Shown in pieces: positions 1 to 8,471 of a DNA stretch of 64,000 nt. Location of the stretch: NCBI RefSeq assembly GCF_014203225.1, contig NZ_JACHIO010000023.1, positions 37,603 to 101,602 of the forward strand. The letters are read 5' to 3'. The stretch comes from Granulicella mallensis (lineage in GTDB: Bacteria > Acidobacteriota > Terriglobia > Terriglobales > Acidobacteriaceae). The translations under genes were made by a program, and so were the position numbers. The notes beneath the pieces are model-generated. The model saw only the letters and a list, made by a program, of their open reading frames with translations, was not told the DNA's origin and did no database searches. Every line of letters starts with the position of its first letter. The first letter of the stretch is position 1.

Positions 1-1
1 G

Positions 2-67
2 CATCCTCGGCTTGAAAGGCTGAAAGCAACGCAAGCACTCGATCGGCGGTTGAAGAGCCTCCCGTAG
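2..67 (+). CDS. possible C-terminal tail of a gene starting outside the window
   Basis: An open frame runs in from the left edge for 21 codons and ends at TAG (65-67). The residues are basic and helix-like (many K/R/L). It could be the end of an upstream gene, for example a regulator of the transport module that follows. It is too short to identify and may be chance. Confidence 0.25.
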   Translation, partial: HPRLERLKATQALDRRLKSLP

Positions 68-180
68 CTGAAACCGGAATCCGTGGCAAAGTAGCCTCCT
101 TGACAGAGTGGCCGGAGTAAGCCGACACTCTTCGTGCATAACAGAACACCGTTCTATTTTATCAACTTTGACAGGCAGCG

Positions 181-1512
181 ATGGTTCAGACGGAACGCGA
201 AGTGGCGAAGGACACCGGGAGTTGGCGCGATGGGCTTTCCTATCGTGTCGGAGCATTACCCCTGCCTGTCTTTGTCCTGCTCTTCGCCGCCGTCGGAGCC
301 CTGACGGCAGCCCATGCACTGACCACCGATGTCTCCATCATGATCGCCACTCTGACCGTTGGCGGCAGTCTGTGTGCCTGGCTCGGAGGGGTGATCCCTC
401 AGGTTCGCCGCCTGGGCGGCCCGGCGATCACTGCGGCATTTCTTCCGTCTTACCTGCTCTACCGGCATTGGCTTCCGGCAAATCTGGTTGAGACCGTAAC
501 GGCGTTCACCAAGGGCACGAGCTTCATCTACCTGTACATCACAGCGATTATCGTGGGCAGTATCCTCGGCATGAACCGAAAGGTATTGCTGCAAGGCCTC
601 GTTAAAATCCTCGTGCCCCTGCTGGCCGGATCATTGCTTGCGCTCCTGCTCGGCTCCCTTGCAGGTGCGGCACTGGGACTCCACATGTCCACAGTCATTC
701 CCATGGTCCTCGTGCCGGTAATGGCCGGAGGAGTGGGTGAGGGCGCCATTCCACTGTCACTCGGTTATGCCGAAATCCAGCATGGCAATGCGGGTGAACT
801 TCTTGCTCACATCCTGCCGGTAGTGCTCTTTGCAAACCTCGTAGCGATTGTTCTCGCCGGATGCCTGAACTCGCTTGGAAGCCGCTATCCCGCACTGACC
901 GGCAATGGCGTATTGCAACCGGTCTCGAACTCCACGGCATTTCTATCGGCACCTCTCGAAGAGAAGTTCCCTTTGACGATCGGGCGCCTGTTTGCCGCCT
1001 CAGCATTCGGGATAGCCCTTTACCTGCTCGGTGTTCTCCTTCATGCGCTCATCGCCTTTCCAGCACCGGTCATGATGCTGATCCTGGCGGTTCTTCTTAA
1101 AGTTTCCAACCTGCTTCCCTCCTGGCTGGATCAAGCGGCAGCCACCGTAGGACGATTCTTCGCTGTGACCGTAACCTACCCACTCCTCTTCGCCGTTGCG
1201 GTCGCTCTGACGCCATGGTCGGCAGTGAAAGAAGCACTCCACCCCACGAACCTTCTGCTGATTACACTCATCGTGGTCACACTCACGGCAACGGGTTTCT
1301 TTGTCGGACGATGGATGCAGATGTTTCCCATCGAAACGGCACTCATCAATGCCTGCCACACCGGCTCCGGAGGTACAGGCGATGTCGCCATTCTCACCGC
1401 GGCAGAACGCCTTGAGCTAATGCCCTTTGCACAGATTGCGACGCGCATCGGCGGAGCTATTACGGTGACTCTTACCCTTCTCATCCTGCGAACACTCGCA
1501 CACGGACGCTGA
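181..1512 (+). CDS. 2-hydroxycarboxylate transporter (2HCT/CitS family)
   Basis: This is a polytopic inner-membrane carrier of 443 aa, the usual length for the family, with about eleven hydrophobic segments. The two signature re-entrant loop motifs are present: a GGVGEG stretch near residues 183-188 and a GSGGTGD stretch near residues 394-400. Family members move citrate, malate, lactate or citramalate with Na+ or H+. The next gene starts 2 bp after the stop and codes for a CoA-transferase, followed by a CitE-like lyase, so the substrate is probably a 2-hydroxy di- or tricarboxylate that is activated to a CoA ester. No strong ribosome site precedes the ATG. The family call is firm; the substrate is inferred. 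Confidence 0.88.
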   Translation: MVQTEREVAKDTGSWRDGLSYRVGALPLPVFVLLFAAVGALTAAHALTTDVSIMIATLTVGGSLCAWLGGVIPQVRRLGGPAITAAFLPSYLLYRHWLPANLVETVTAFTKGTSFIYLYITAIIVGSILGMNRKVLLQGLVKILVPLLAGSLLALLLGSLAGAALGLHMSTVIPMVLVPVMAGGVGEGAIPLSLGYAEIQHGNAGELLAHILPVVLFANLVAIVLAGCLNSLGSRYPALTGNGVLQPVSNSTAFLSAPLEEKFPLTIGRLFAASAFGIALYLLGVLLHALIAFPAPVMMLILAVLLKVSNLLPSWLDQAAATVGRFFAVTVTYPLLFAVAVALTPWSAVKEALHPTNLLLITLIVVTLTATGFFVGRWMQMFPIETALINACHTGSGGTGDVAILTAAERLELMPFAQIATRIGGAITVTLTLLILRTLAHGR

Positions 1513-1514
1513 CC

Positions 1515-2747
1515 ATGTTTGAACGAATTGAATTTAGCGCCACTCCCAGCGGCCCCTTGAAGGGTGTTCGAATCATTGACCTGTCGCGTCTTGTGGCCGG
1601 CAATACGCTCACCATGACCCTCGGCGATCTCGGCGCCGACGTAATCAAGGTGGAACCGCTTGCTGGCGATACCCTGCGCGAATGGCGCGTCGCAAATATT
1701 GAAACAGCCTGGAAGACCTACAGCCGCAACAAGCGGAGTCTGTGCCTGGATCTGAGGCATCCAGACTCGCGCGATATTATGTTGCGCCTCATCGCGGGAG
1801 CGCACGTGATGGTGGAGAGCTTTCGCCCGGGCACCCTGGAGAGCATGGATCTTTCTCCCGAACTGCTTCTTGCGGTGAACCCTGCGCTCGTTCTGGCACG
1901 TATCTCCGGATGGGGCCAGACAGGCCCGTACGCTGACCGGCCCGGATTCGGAACGCTGGTCGAAGGGATGTCGGGATTTGCTTCGATGAATGGGTTCGCG
2001 GACCGCGAGCCTGTGCTGCCTCCCATCTATCTTGGAGACATGACGGCCGGTCTCTATGGTGCGATCGGCATTCTTGCCGCGCTACGCCACGTAGAGGTTA
2101 CCGGAGGCCAGGGACAGGTAATCGATATTCCTTTGCTCGATCCGTTGTTCTCCATCCTTGGGCCGCAGGCTGCGAACTACCGTCTTACAGGCAAAGTAAA
2201 GCCACGCACAGGCAGCAGGTCTACAAACAGCGCGCCACGCGATGTCTATCGAACGGCGGACGGACATTGGATCTGCCTCTCTGCTTCAACCCAGAGCATG
2301 ACAGAAAAGCTGTTCGGCGCCATTGGGCGTCCGGAACTCACTGCAGATCCGCGCTTCGCGACCAATTCACTACGGCTGAAGAATGTTGAGGCGCTGGATG
2401 AGATCGTTGCAGGTTATATAGGCAGCCTTACACAAAAAGACTGTCTTGAATTCTTTCAGCAGAATGGCATAACCGTCGGACCTGTCTACGATATGGCCGA
2501 TATCGAACAGGACACCCACTTCCACGCCCGCCAGATTATCGTCGAGTTGCCCGATGCGGAGATGGGGACCATCCCCGTACACGCGATTTCTCCGCGACTC
2601 GCAAAGACGCCCGGAGGCTTTCACAGAGCCGCACCACATCTCGGGGCAGACACTCGAGATGTTCTGCGCGAGGTTGGATACGACAGGTCTGAGATCGAAG
2701 CTCTTGAGCTAAACAGCATTGTTAAACCACCGGAGAAATCCGATTAG
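1515..2747 (+). CDS. class III CoA-transferase (CaiB/BaiF family)
   Basis: The protein is 410 aa, typical of family III CoA-transferases. It begins with the usual L-K-G-V-R-I-I-D-L-S core and a GADVIKVE strand. The catalytic aspartate is expected at D175 within the LGDMTAG stretch. Enzymes of this family transfer CoA from succinyl-CoA or similar donors to carboxylates through an aspartyl-CoA thioester. It lies 2 bp after the transporter and 8 bp before the lyase, so the three are probably translationally coupled. The context suggests malate or citramalate as acceptor, comparable to succinyl-CoA:malate or citramalate CoA-transferases, but family III members are catalytically diverse and the sequence alone does not fix the acceptor. 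Confidence 0.88.
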   Translation: MFERIEFSATPSGPLKGVRIIDLSRLVAGNTLTMTLGDLGADVIKVEPLAGDTLREWRVANIETAWKTYSRNKRSLCLDLRHPDSRDIMLRLIAGAHVMVESFRPGTLESMDLSPELLLAVNPALVLARISGWGQTGPYADRPGFGTLVEGMSGFASMNGFADREPVLPPIYLGDMTAGLYGAIGILAALRHVEVTGGQGQVIDIPLLDPLFSILGPQAANYRLTGKVKPRTGSRSTNSAPRDVYRTADGHWICLSASTQSMTEKLFGAIGRPELTADPRFATNSLRLKNVEALDEIVAGYIGSLTQKDCLEFFQQNGITVGPVYDMADIEQDTHFHARQIIVELPDAEMGTIPVHAISPRLAKTPGGFHRAAPHLGADTRDVLREVGYDRSEIEALELNSIVKPPEKSD

Positions 2748-2755
2748 GAGCCGGT

Positions 2756-3607
2756 ATGATGCGCAGCAAATTATTTGTTCCTGCCGACCGTCCGGAGCTC
2801 TTCGAGAAGGCCTTGCGCTCAGGCGCCAACGCTATCTGCTTCGACCTGGAAGATGCTGTCATCGCTGGCCGAAAAGTTGAAGCCCGCGAAAATCTACGCT
2901 CGTTCTTTTATAAACATGTAGCTGATGGATATCCGCTTCTGCTCGTCCGAACAAACCCCGTTGGATCGTCCCATTTCCATCAGGATATAGAGTGCGCGCT
3001 GTGGCCCTCACTCTATGCGATTGCGCTTCCCAAGGTGGAACGGCTCGAAGATATAAGCGCTGCGGTATGCGAGATGGAACGAGTGGAACGCTTGCGCAAT
3101 TTGCTCCCCCCTGTCCGAATTCTTCCCACCATCGAGTCGCCCCGAGGCCTGCGGATTGCAGCGGAGATCTCCATGAGTTCTCCGCGTGTACTGGGTCTGC
3201 AGATGGGCTTTGCCGATCTGATGGAACCACTGGGAATCGCTCCGGAGAATACGCTTGCACGTAACCAGGTCCGTCTTATGCTGCGTCTTGCGGCGGCAGA
3301 AGGCGGATTAAATTGCTACGACTCAGCCTTCCCCGATTTTAGAGATCCAGTTGGATATGTGAGCTCCCTTCAATCAGCACGGGCACTCGGATTTGCCGGA
3401 GCCAGTTGCATTCACCCTAGCCAGATCGCCGCCGCGAACCTTGCGTTTTCACCGACCGAAAAAGAACTCCTCTATGCCCAGCGCGTTGTGGATGCCGCCA
3501 GACAGGCAGCAGAGTCCGGGAATGCTGTTACATCGGTGGATGGCAAAATGATCGACGAACCATTTATCCAACGAGCGCGAGCACTTCTCAAATCTGTCGG
3601 TCGCTAA
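2756..3607 (+). CDS. CitE-like lyase (HpcH/HpaI aldolase / citrate lyase beta superfamily)
   Basis: The 283-aa TIM-barrel protein begins with the family signature R-S-x-L-F-V-P and continues with F-D-L-E-D-A-V. The expected metal ligands are E127 (TIESPRG) and D154 (GFADLME), and the C-terminal CIHPSQI stretch is also typical. Stand-alone CitE-like proteins cleave malyl-CoA, citramalyl-CoA or methylmalyl-CoA to acetyl- or propionyl-CoA plus a 2-oxoacid. The AGGAG upstream is 5 nt from the first ATG and 8 nt from the second (2759), so translation may start at either. It forms one unit with the transporter and the CoA-transferase. No citrate lyase alpha or gamma subunit is nearby, which argues against classical citrate fermentation. 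Confidence 0.85.
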   Translation: MMRSKLFVPADRPELFEKALRSGANAICFDLEDAVIAGRKVEARENLRSFFYKHVADGYPLLLVRTNPVGSSHFHQDIECALWPSLYAIALPKVERLEDISAAVCEMERVERLRNLLPPVRILPTIESPRGLRIAAEISMSSPRVLGLQMGFADLMEPLGIAPENTLARNQVRLMLRLAAAEGGLNCYDSAFPDFRDPVGYVSSLQSARALGFAGASCIHPSQIAAANLAFSPTEKELLYAQRVVDAARQAAESGNAVTSVDGKMIDEPFIQRARALLKSVGR

Positions 3608-3663
3608 GATTAGTCATACAAAATTATTCTGCTGATTTCAAACCCGTCACAATCGTTGATATG

Positions 3664-4047
3664 TCAGCGCTTCGGCTTGTTCTTGCCTTTGAGATTGAGT
3701 GCCACAGCAGCGCGGATGAGATCCTTCAAGGCCGCCTCATCGATCTTGTCGCCTTCGTGAATGTCGATAGCTCGCCTGACATTTCCTTCAAGGCTGGAGT
3801 TGAACAGCCCTGAAGGGTCTTCCAACGCAGCGCCCTTGGCAAAGGTCAGTTTGACGGCGCTCTTGTACGTCTCTCCCGTGCAGATGATGCCACCGTGGGA
3901 AAAGACAGGCGTCCCCCTCCACTTCACCTCTTCGACAATCTCAGGGTCTGCCTTGTGAATGACTTCGCGCACCTTCGAGAGCGTCTTTCCGCGCCAGTCT
4001 CCGAGTTCCTTGATCTTTTCGTCGATGAATGCAGAGGCGGATTCCAT
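3664..4047 (-). CDS. DUF1801 (YdhG-like) protein
   Basis: A 127-aa cytoplasmic protein with the W-R-G-T-P-V-F core and the K-L-T-F-A-K-G-A stretch of the DUF1801/YdhG fold. The start at 4047 is chosen because AAAGGAG lies 9 nt upstream; an in-frame ATG at 4077 has no such site. The function of the family is unknown. It is transcribed away from the quinone oxidoreductase across a 326-bp gap. Confidence 0.75.
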   Translation of the reverse strand: MESASAFIDEKIKELGDWRGKTLSKVREVIHKADPEIVEEVKWRGTPVFSHGGIICTGETYKSAVKLTFAKGAALEDPSGLFNSSLEGNVRRAIDIHEGDKIDEAALKDLIRAAVALNLKGKNKPKR

Positions 4048-4373
4048 CAGGACAGGCTCCTTTATGTTCAGTTCCAACTCTCGCAGCTATCTCGCTGCGC
4101 ACAGCTTACGCTGCAACCGGTGGAACGTACAATCCGAAAGTCTGAGAACGTCAGTAAAAGCAGTGCGCTTCGGGTTGCCTGCACCATCCATCCCCATGGC
4201 TCGTCTGCATAACGACGAAGTGGATAAGGCGGCGCGCCTGGCTGCCCCAAAAAGTTATCGCATTTGTAGCGTGACTGGCCGGAGCTTCCGCCTAAGTCGC
4301 ATCCAATGGATTGGGTCGTCAGAACTTGCAGGGCGGCATGCTGCGCCTCAAAACCATGCAGAAGGGGAATCCC
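4048..4373. other. intergenic region without recognised gene
   Basis: This 326-bp gap separates the divergently transcribed DUF1801 protein and quinone oxidoreductase genes, so both promoters should lie here. No clear operator, repeat or small gene was seen. ORFs in the region have no family features. Confidence 0.5.
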
Positions 4374-5372
4374 TTGAAGGCAATATTTTTTGAGAAGTTC
4401 GGTACACGCGATGTCTTGCAGTTCGGCGACAGGCCAGAACCTGCACCTCAACAAAAGGAACTACTCATCGAGGTGCAACGGTCGAGCGTCAACTTCGTCG
4501 ACATCCGGGAACGGCAAGGCACCTATAACCGCCCAGAGACACACGTCGGCGGCATCGAATTACCACACATCTCGGGCCTCCAGGCGGTGGGCACCGTCAT
4601 TGCAGCTGGCTCTAAGGAAGACACGGCCTGGATTGGAAAGAAGGTGGTGGCGTACACGCCCAAAGGTGGTGGCTACGCTCAAAAAGTCGTCGCTGAAACC
4701 GGCTTCTGCGTTGAGATTCCTGAGTCGGCAAATGCCGATCTCTTTGCGGCTCTACCCAACCAGGGTCTTACTGCGTACCTCCTTTTGACGGCATCGACGC
4801 AGATTCAGCCCGGAGAATCGGTACTGGTTCAGGGTGCTTCAGGAGGCGTGGGGAGTCTCGCGGTTCAGATTGCGAAGATCCTTGGCGCAGGAACGGTCCT
4901 CGGAACAGCGAGTACAAGCGAAAAACTGGACTTCATCCGCAGCCTGGGCGCGGACGATGCGATCGACTACACGCGTGAGGATTGGACCAAGCGCGTCCTT
5001 GAGAACACCAGCGGGCGCGGGGTAGATGTGATTCTCGAGTCGATCGGCGGCGACATCTTCGAGCAGAACTTTGAATGCCTCGCACCCTTTGGCCGCCACA
5101 TTATCTTCGGATCGACGCGCGGCCCCGGACAGCCCTTCGCGCCGCGCCGGCTCATGCAAAAGTCTCAAACGATGACGGGGTTTTATCTGCCGGTCTTCCT
5201 GGCTAAGCTTGAGTTGATCCGGGCAGGAATGGAGTTCCTGGTCAAGGCCACGCTGGAAGAGAAGCTGCGCCCTTCCATCGCTCGCATACTTCCATTGAGT
5301 CAAACAGCAGAAGCACATCGTCTCCTGGAAGACAGGGAAGTTCAAGGGACGATTCTTCTAGACACAAAATAA
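4374..5372 (+). CDS. NAD(P)H:quinone oxidoreductase, zinc-independent MDR family (QOR-like)
   Basis: The 332-aa protein has a GroES-like N-terminal half and a Rossmann domain with G-A-S-G-G-V-G near residues 152-158. The VNFVDIR and GGVGSLAVQIAK stretches are typical of quinone oxidoreductases, and the structural zinc cysteines of alcohol dehydrogenases are absent. The TTG at 4374 is taken as start: GAAGGGGA lies about 5 nt upstream and family members begin with (M)KAI-x-F-x-x-F-G. The in-frame ATG at 4356 would put that site inside the gene. An alpha/beta hydrolase gene follows after 9 bp, so the two probably form a detoxification-type pair. Confidence 0.85.
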   Translation: MKAIFFEKFGTRDVLQFGDRPEPAPQQKELLIEVQRSSVNFVDIRERQGTYNRPETHVGGIELPHISGLQAVGTVIAAGSKEDTAWIGKKVVAYTPKGGGYAQKVVAETGFCVEIPESANADLFAALPNQGLTAYLLLTASTQIQPGESVLVQGASGGVGSLAVQIAKILGAGTVLGTASTSEKLDFIRSLGADDAIDYTREDWTKRVLENTSGRGVDVILESIGGDIFEQNFECLAPFGRHIIFGSTRGPGQPFAPRRLMQKSQTMTGFYLPVFLAKLELIRAGMEFLVKATLEEKLRPSIARILPLSQTAEAHRLLEDREVQGTILLDTK

Positions 5373-5381
5373 GGAGACAGC

Positions 5382-6266
5382 ATGTCCCAGGATGAATCGA
5401 CAGAGCTTCACGTGATACACGGAATGGCACAACTGGAGCCGGGTCTTCGTCTCCATTACGTCACAGCAGGAGAGGGAGACCGCACCATAGTTCTTCTGCA
5501 CGGTTTTCCGCAGACCTGGTGGGAGTGGCGTCGCGTGATTCCGATCCTTGTAAAGGCGGGCTATCGCGTCATTGCGCCAGACTATCGAGGTGCCGGACAC
5601 TCTTCACGACCCGCAGCAGGATACGACAAACGCACAATGGCAGGAGACATTCATCGCCTGTTGAGAGAGCATCTCCAGATCCAACAACCGGTGGCGATGG
5701 TAGGTCACGATATTGGACTAATGGTCGCTTATGCGTATGCGGAGAGGTTCCGCGAGGATGTCTCTCATCTTGTTGTGATGGACGCTCCGCTGCCGGGGAC
5801 CGAGGTTTTTGACAGGCTTCGTGTTGACCCTCGCGTCTGGCACTTTGCCTTCCACGGTACGCGAGACGTTCCCGAGATGCTCGTCGCCGGCCGGGAGCGT
5901 CAGTAGCTGCAGCTCTTCTATAACGCGCGCATCTTCGATCCCTCTGCCATCAGCGAAGAAGATCTGGACATCTACGAGTCAGCGTATAGCGCTGCGGGAG
6001 CGATGCGTGCAGGCTTTGAACTCTACCGTGCCTTCGACCAGGATGCGCAGGAGAATCGGTCAGCGCTTGAACGAAACGGAAAGCTTAAAATTCCGATTCT
6101 CTCTATCTTCGGGGCAATCAGTAATACCGGCTCGGGCGTCGTAGAGATGATGCATGAAGTCGGCGAGGACATCACAGGTCTTGAAATCCCACGCGCTGCC
6201 CATTGGATCGCGGAAGAAAACCCGGAAAAATTCGGAGCAGCCCTACAGCAATTTCTGGATCGATAA
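5382..6266 (+). pseudogene. epoxide-hydrolase-like alpha/beta hydrolase interrupted by an in-frame amber codon
   Basis: A good AAGGAG precedes the ATG. The first part (174 codons to the TAG at 5904-5906) carries the oxyanion motif HGFPQTW (H40) and the nucleophile elbow G-H-D-I-G with Asp110, as in epoxide hydrolases and haloalkane dehalogenase relatives. The same frame continues after the TAG for 119 codons to a natural stop, with a cap-domain-like stretch and a terminal catalytic-type His (A-A-H-W, about position 274). A read-through length of 294 aa matches the family. Relatives usually have a Tyr after the R-E-R-(E/Q) stretch, so TAY to TAG is the simplest explanation. Without read-through the product lacks its cap end and catalytic His. 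A sequencing error is also possible. Confidence 0.8.
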
Positions 6267-6401
6267 CGACCACGTCACGCGCTCCTATAAATCTGCTCTC
6301 GATTCGAGATGAGCCTACCGCTCCAGAACAATATTGACGGGAGTAAAAGAACCCAGGTATAGGCGCGGGAACTTTTACCAGGTTTGGCACGTTATCTTTC
6401 C

Positions 6402-7544
6402 ATGAAATCCCGACTGGCCCTTGCGATCTCTCTGAGCCTTTTCCTTATTTCAGGATCACTCCTTGCTGCTCCTGTCGTTACCGAAGATGCCATTCGAGCA
6501 ACGCTAGCTGCACACGCAGTACCACTACACGGTGCTGGAGAAGCTCGCTTGCTTGTTGAAGCACGCAGCCACGATTTCTTTCTGTTAGGAGAACTTCATG
6601 GCGAACATGAGATACCGGAACTCATGAAAGATCTGTGGCCTCAGCTATGGACGGCTGGATACCGTCATGTTGCAGGGGAGTTGAGTCCCTGGGCGGCAGA
6701 GCACTTGGATCAAGCCAAAGGGCTGTGGACACAAGACCAGGCCGCGTTGGTCGATCAGTTCGCGGGGCCCAACCACCATGTTGTTTGGGGGTGCGATATA
6801 GACGAAGGCCAACCTGAACGCCTTATTGCGGATATTGCCAAGCTCAATCCCGAGGATGCCACACTAAAGCAAATGGTGGCCCTCACCGCTCAGGGCTATA
6901 ACCGGAAGCAAGCCCCTCAACTACTAAGCCTGTCAGAGACAGATCATCCAGCCAGGGACATAACGACTGGCGGCATCTCTCTCTGGAACAATCTTCGTCA
7001 GACTTTGCGCGTTGAAGCACTTCGCTCAAATCCCGGCACCAGGCTTGGGGCCTCCGAAGCCAGGGAGTTAGTGATGAAGGAACTTTTCCTTAGCCATTAT
7101 CGGCAGGCACCCGAGGGTAAAGTCTTCCTGCGATTCGGACGTAACCATCTTCATCGCGGCTATGATGCACGCGGTGTTTCCACGCTGGGCAACTTTGTAG
7201 CGGAGTTGGCGGTCGCCGAAAATAAATCCGTTTTCAATGTGGGTGCCTTTGCAGCAGGGGGCAAAGAACATCTTGCTGGCGAAACTTTCAATGCGGATGA
7301 GAGGCAAGATGAACTTTCATTCGCTCTTCTGGCTCAACTTGCCGGAACAGATGCGACTTTATTCGACCTCCGTATGCTTCGTCCCATGCTCCACTCCATA
7401 GCGCCGGAAAAACGCACACCTCTTGAGACCAACCTGACCTACTGGGCAGATAGCTATGATTTTCTTATCTGCTATCCCGTCGTTTCGCCACTTATGAATG
7501 ATTTACCGCGGGGAGTTGCAGGAGGTGAAATGGAAAGGCGTTAG
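6402..7544 (+). CDS. secreted ChaN/EreA-like superfamily protein
   Basis: The 380-aa protein has a clear signal peptide: K/R at residues 2-4, a hydrophobic run, then L-A-A-P. The motif L-L-G-E-L-H-G-E-H-E (residues 61-70) resembles the glutamate/histidine metal- or haem-binding motif of ChaN-like and erythromycin-esterase-like proteins. A second such segment (F-G-R-N-H) lies in the C-terminal half. The ATG at 6402 is preferred because it puts the signal peptide at the N-terminus; a TTG at 6384 is an alternative. It stands alone, 135 bp after the broken hydrolase. Specific function unknown. Confidence 0.6.
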   Translation: MKSRLALAISLSLFLISGSLLAAPVVTEDAIRATLAAHAVPLHGAGEARLLVEARSHDFFLLGELHGEHEIPELMKDLWPQLWTAGYRHVAGELSPWAAEHLDQAKGLWTQDQAALVDQFAGPNHHVVWGCDIDEGQPERLIADIAKLNPEDATLKQMVALTAQGYNRKQAPQLLSLSETDHPARDITTGGISLWNNLRQTLRVEALRSNPGTRLGASEARELVMKELFLSHYRQAPEGKVFLRFGRNHLHRGYDARGVSTLGNFVAELAVAENKSVFNVGAFAAGGKEHLAGETFNADERQDELSFALLAQLAGTDATLFDLRMLRPMLHSIAPEKRTPLETNLTYWADSYDFLICYPVVSPLMNDLPRGVAGGEMERR

Positions 7545-7569
7545 GTCCCTTGCGAAGTGCCCTCAAAAC

Positions 7570-8310
7570 TTATGAATCCATGGCCTCGCAAACAAGAAAG
7601 CTCTGCCTGCCGGGGCGGTATTCATCTTCTTCCCCTTTCCTGTTCTGAATGGGAATGACCTGTGTCTTATGTGGCCACTGGAGCGCAGGGAGTACCTGTT
7701 CGGCTGATCCGTGCAGTTCAATCAACAGATCCCACCGCCTCGTCAATTCCAGGGTCGTCGGAGTGAAGAGAGTCTCTTCAAATCCCTCGCAGTCGCACAC
7801 CACAAGCACCCTTTGCAAAGAAAACTCCTTCATGTCGCTGGGTGTGAACAGGTTTCCAGCCTTCACCAGGTGGGCAACGTTGTTAAGCTTGGCCATAGAG
7901 ATCGTAAAGGCCTTCTCTTTAGGCTCCGGGTCGTAGGCATGCACCGGAATGTTAAGCATCCTGGCTAGCCCGCAAGCGTAGTAGCCCTCCGCACTCCCGA
8001 TGTCGATCACGCAGTCATAACCCTTCATCCCGGCTTGAAAAAGAAAGGGGTGGAGTTCCTTCTCGTAGCTGCCGACAAGTTTGGGGACACACCATCGAAT
8101 AAGGGCAGAATCTGGAGGATAGGTCATACCTGCAAATGGACCGTCCAGAACCTTGAGCCCCTTGCAGGCAATATGTTTCTTCACTTGAGTGAGTAGGCCT
8201 GAATGGCGGAGGAACGATACCTGCCATTGCCGTGATCGGATGGCTCTGATGCGTTCAAAAACCCACCTGGGGAGAACCTGCTCTGCGAGTGCCCTCATCG
8301 GTCTGCTCAA
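7570..8310 (-). CDS. SAM-dependent methyltransferase (FkbM-like)
   Basis: The 246-aa protein contains methyltransferase motif I, V-I-D-I-G-S-A-E-G-Y near residues 101-110, followed by Y-D-P-E-P as the acidic end of strand 2 and VVCDCEGFE as the post-motif acidic loop. This arrangement fits a class I SAM methyltransferase. FkbM-type enzymes often modify sugars or lipids. The start is a TTG with GAGAGG about 7 nt upstream; an ATG at 8298 is possible. It is convergent with the ChaN-like gene and lies 160 bp from the next gene. Substrate unknown. Confidence 0.7.
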   Translation of the reverse strand: MSRPMRALAEQVLPRWVFERIRAIRSRQWQVSFLRHSGLLTQVKKHIACKGLKVLDGPFAGMTYPPDSALIRWCVPKLVGSYEKELHPFLFQAGMKGYDCVIDIGSAEGYYACGLARMLNIPVHAYDPEPKEKAFTISMAKLNNVAHLVKAGNLFTPSDMKEFSLQRVLVVCDCEGFEETLFTPTTLELTRRWDLLIELHGSAEQVLPALQWPHKTQVIPIQNRKGEEDEYRPGRQSFLVCEAMDS

Positions 8311-8471
8311 TGATGTGCCTCTCTAGGTGTAGCAGCTTGAAGCAGAAACACCTTGCTCAATTACTGGCCCTTGGAAGCGATTGAACTTAAGTGCAGACGG
8401 CTATACACCATCTCGCTCAAGCATGCCCACTGCTAGGAAGTTTACGCCATTGAGATGTCACGAGTCCTGTT

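Noticed and set aside
100..173. TTGACA boxes before the 2HCT gene
   Set aside because: Two TTGACA hexamers (100-105, 168-173) lack -10 boxes at the right distance.
5382..6266. Read-through of the amber codon as pyrrolysine
   Set aside because: No pylT-like tRNA or pyl gene is present in the window, and the tyrosine substitution explains the TAG more simply.
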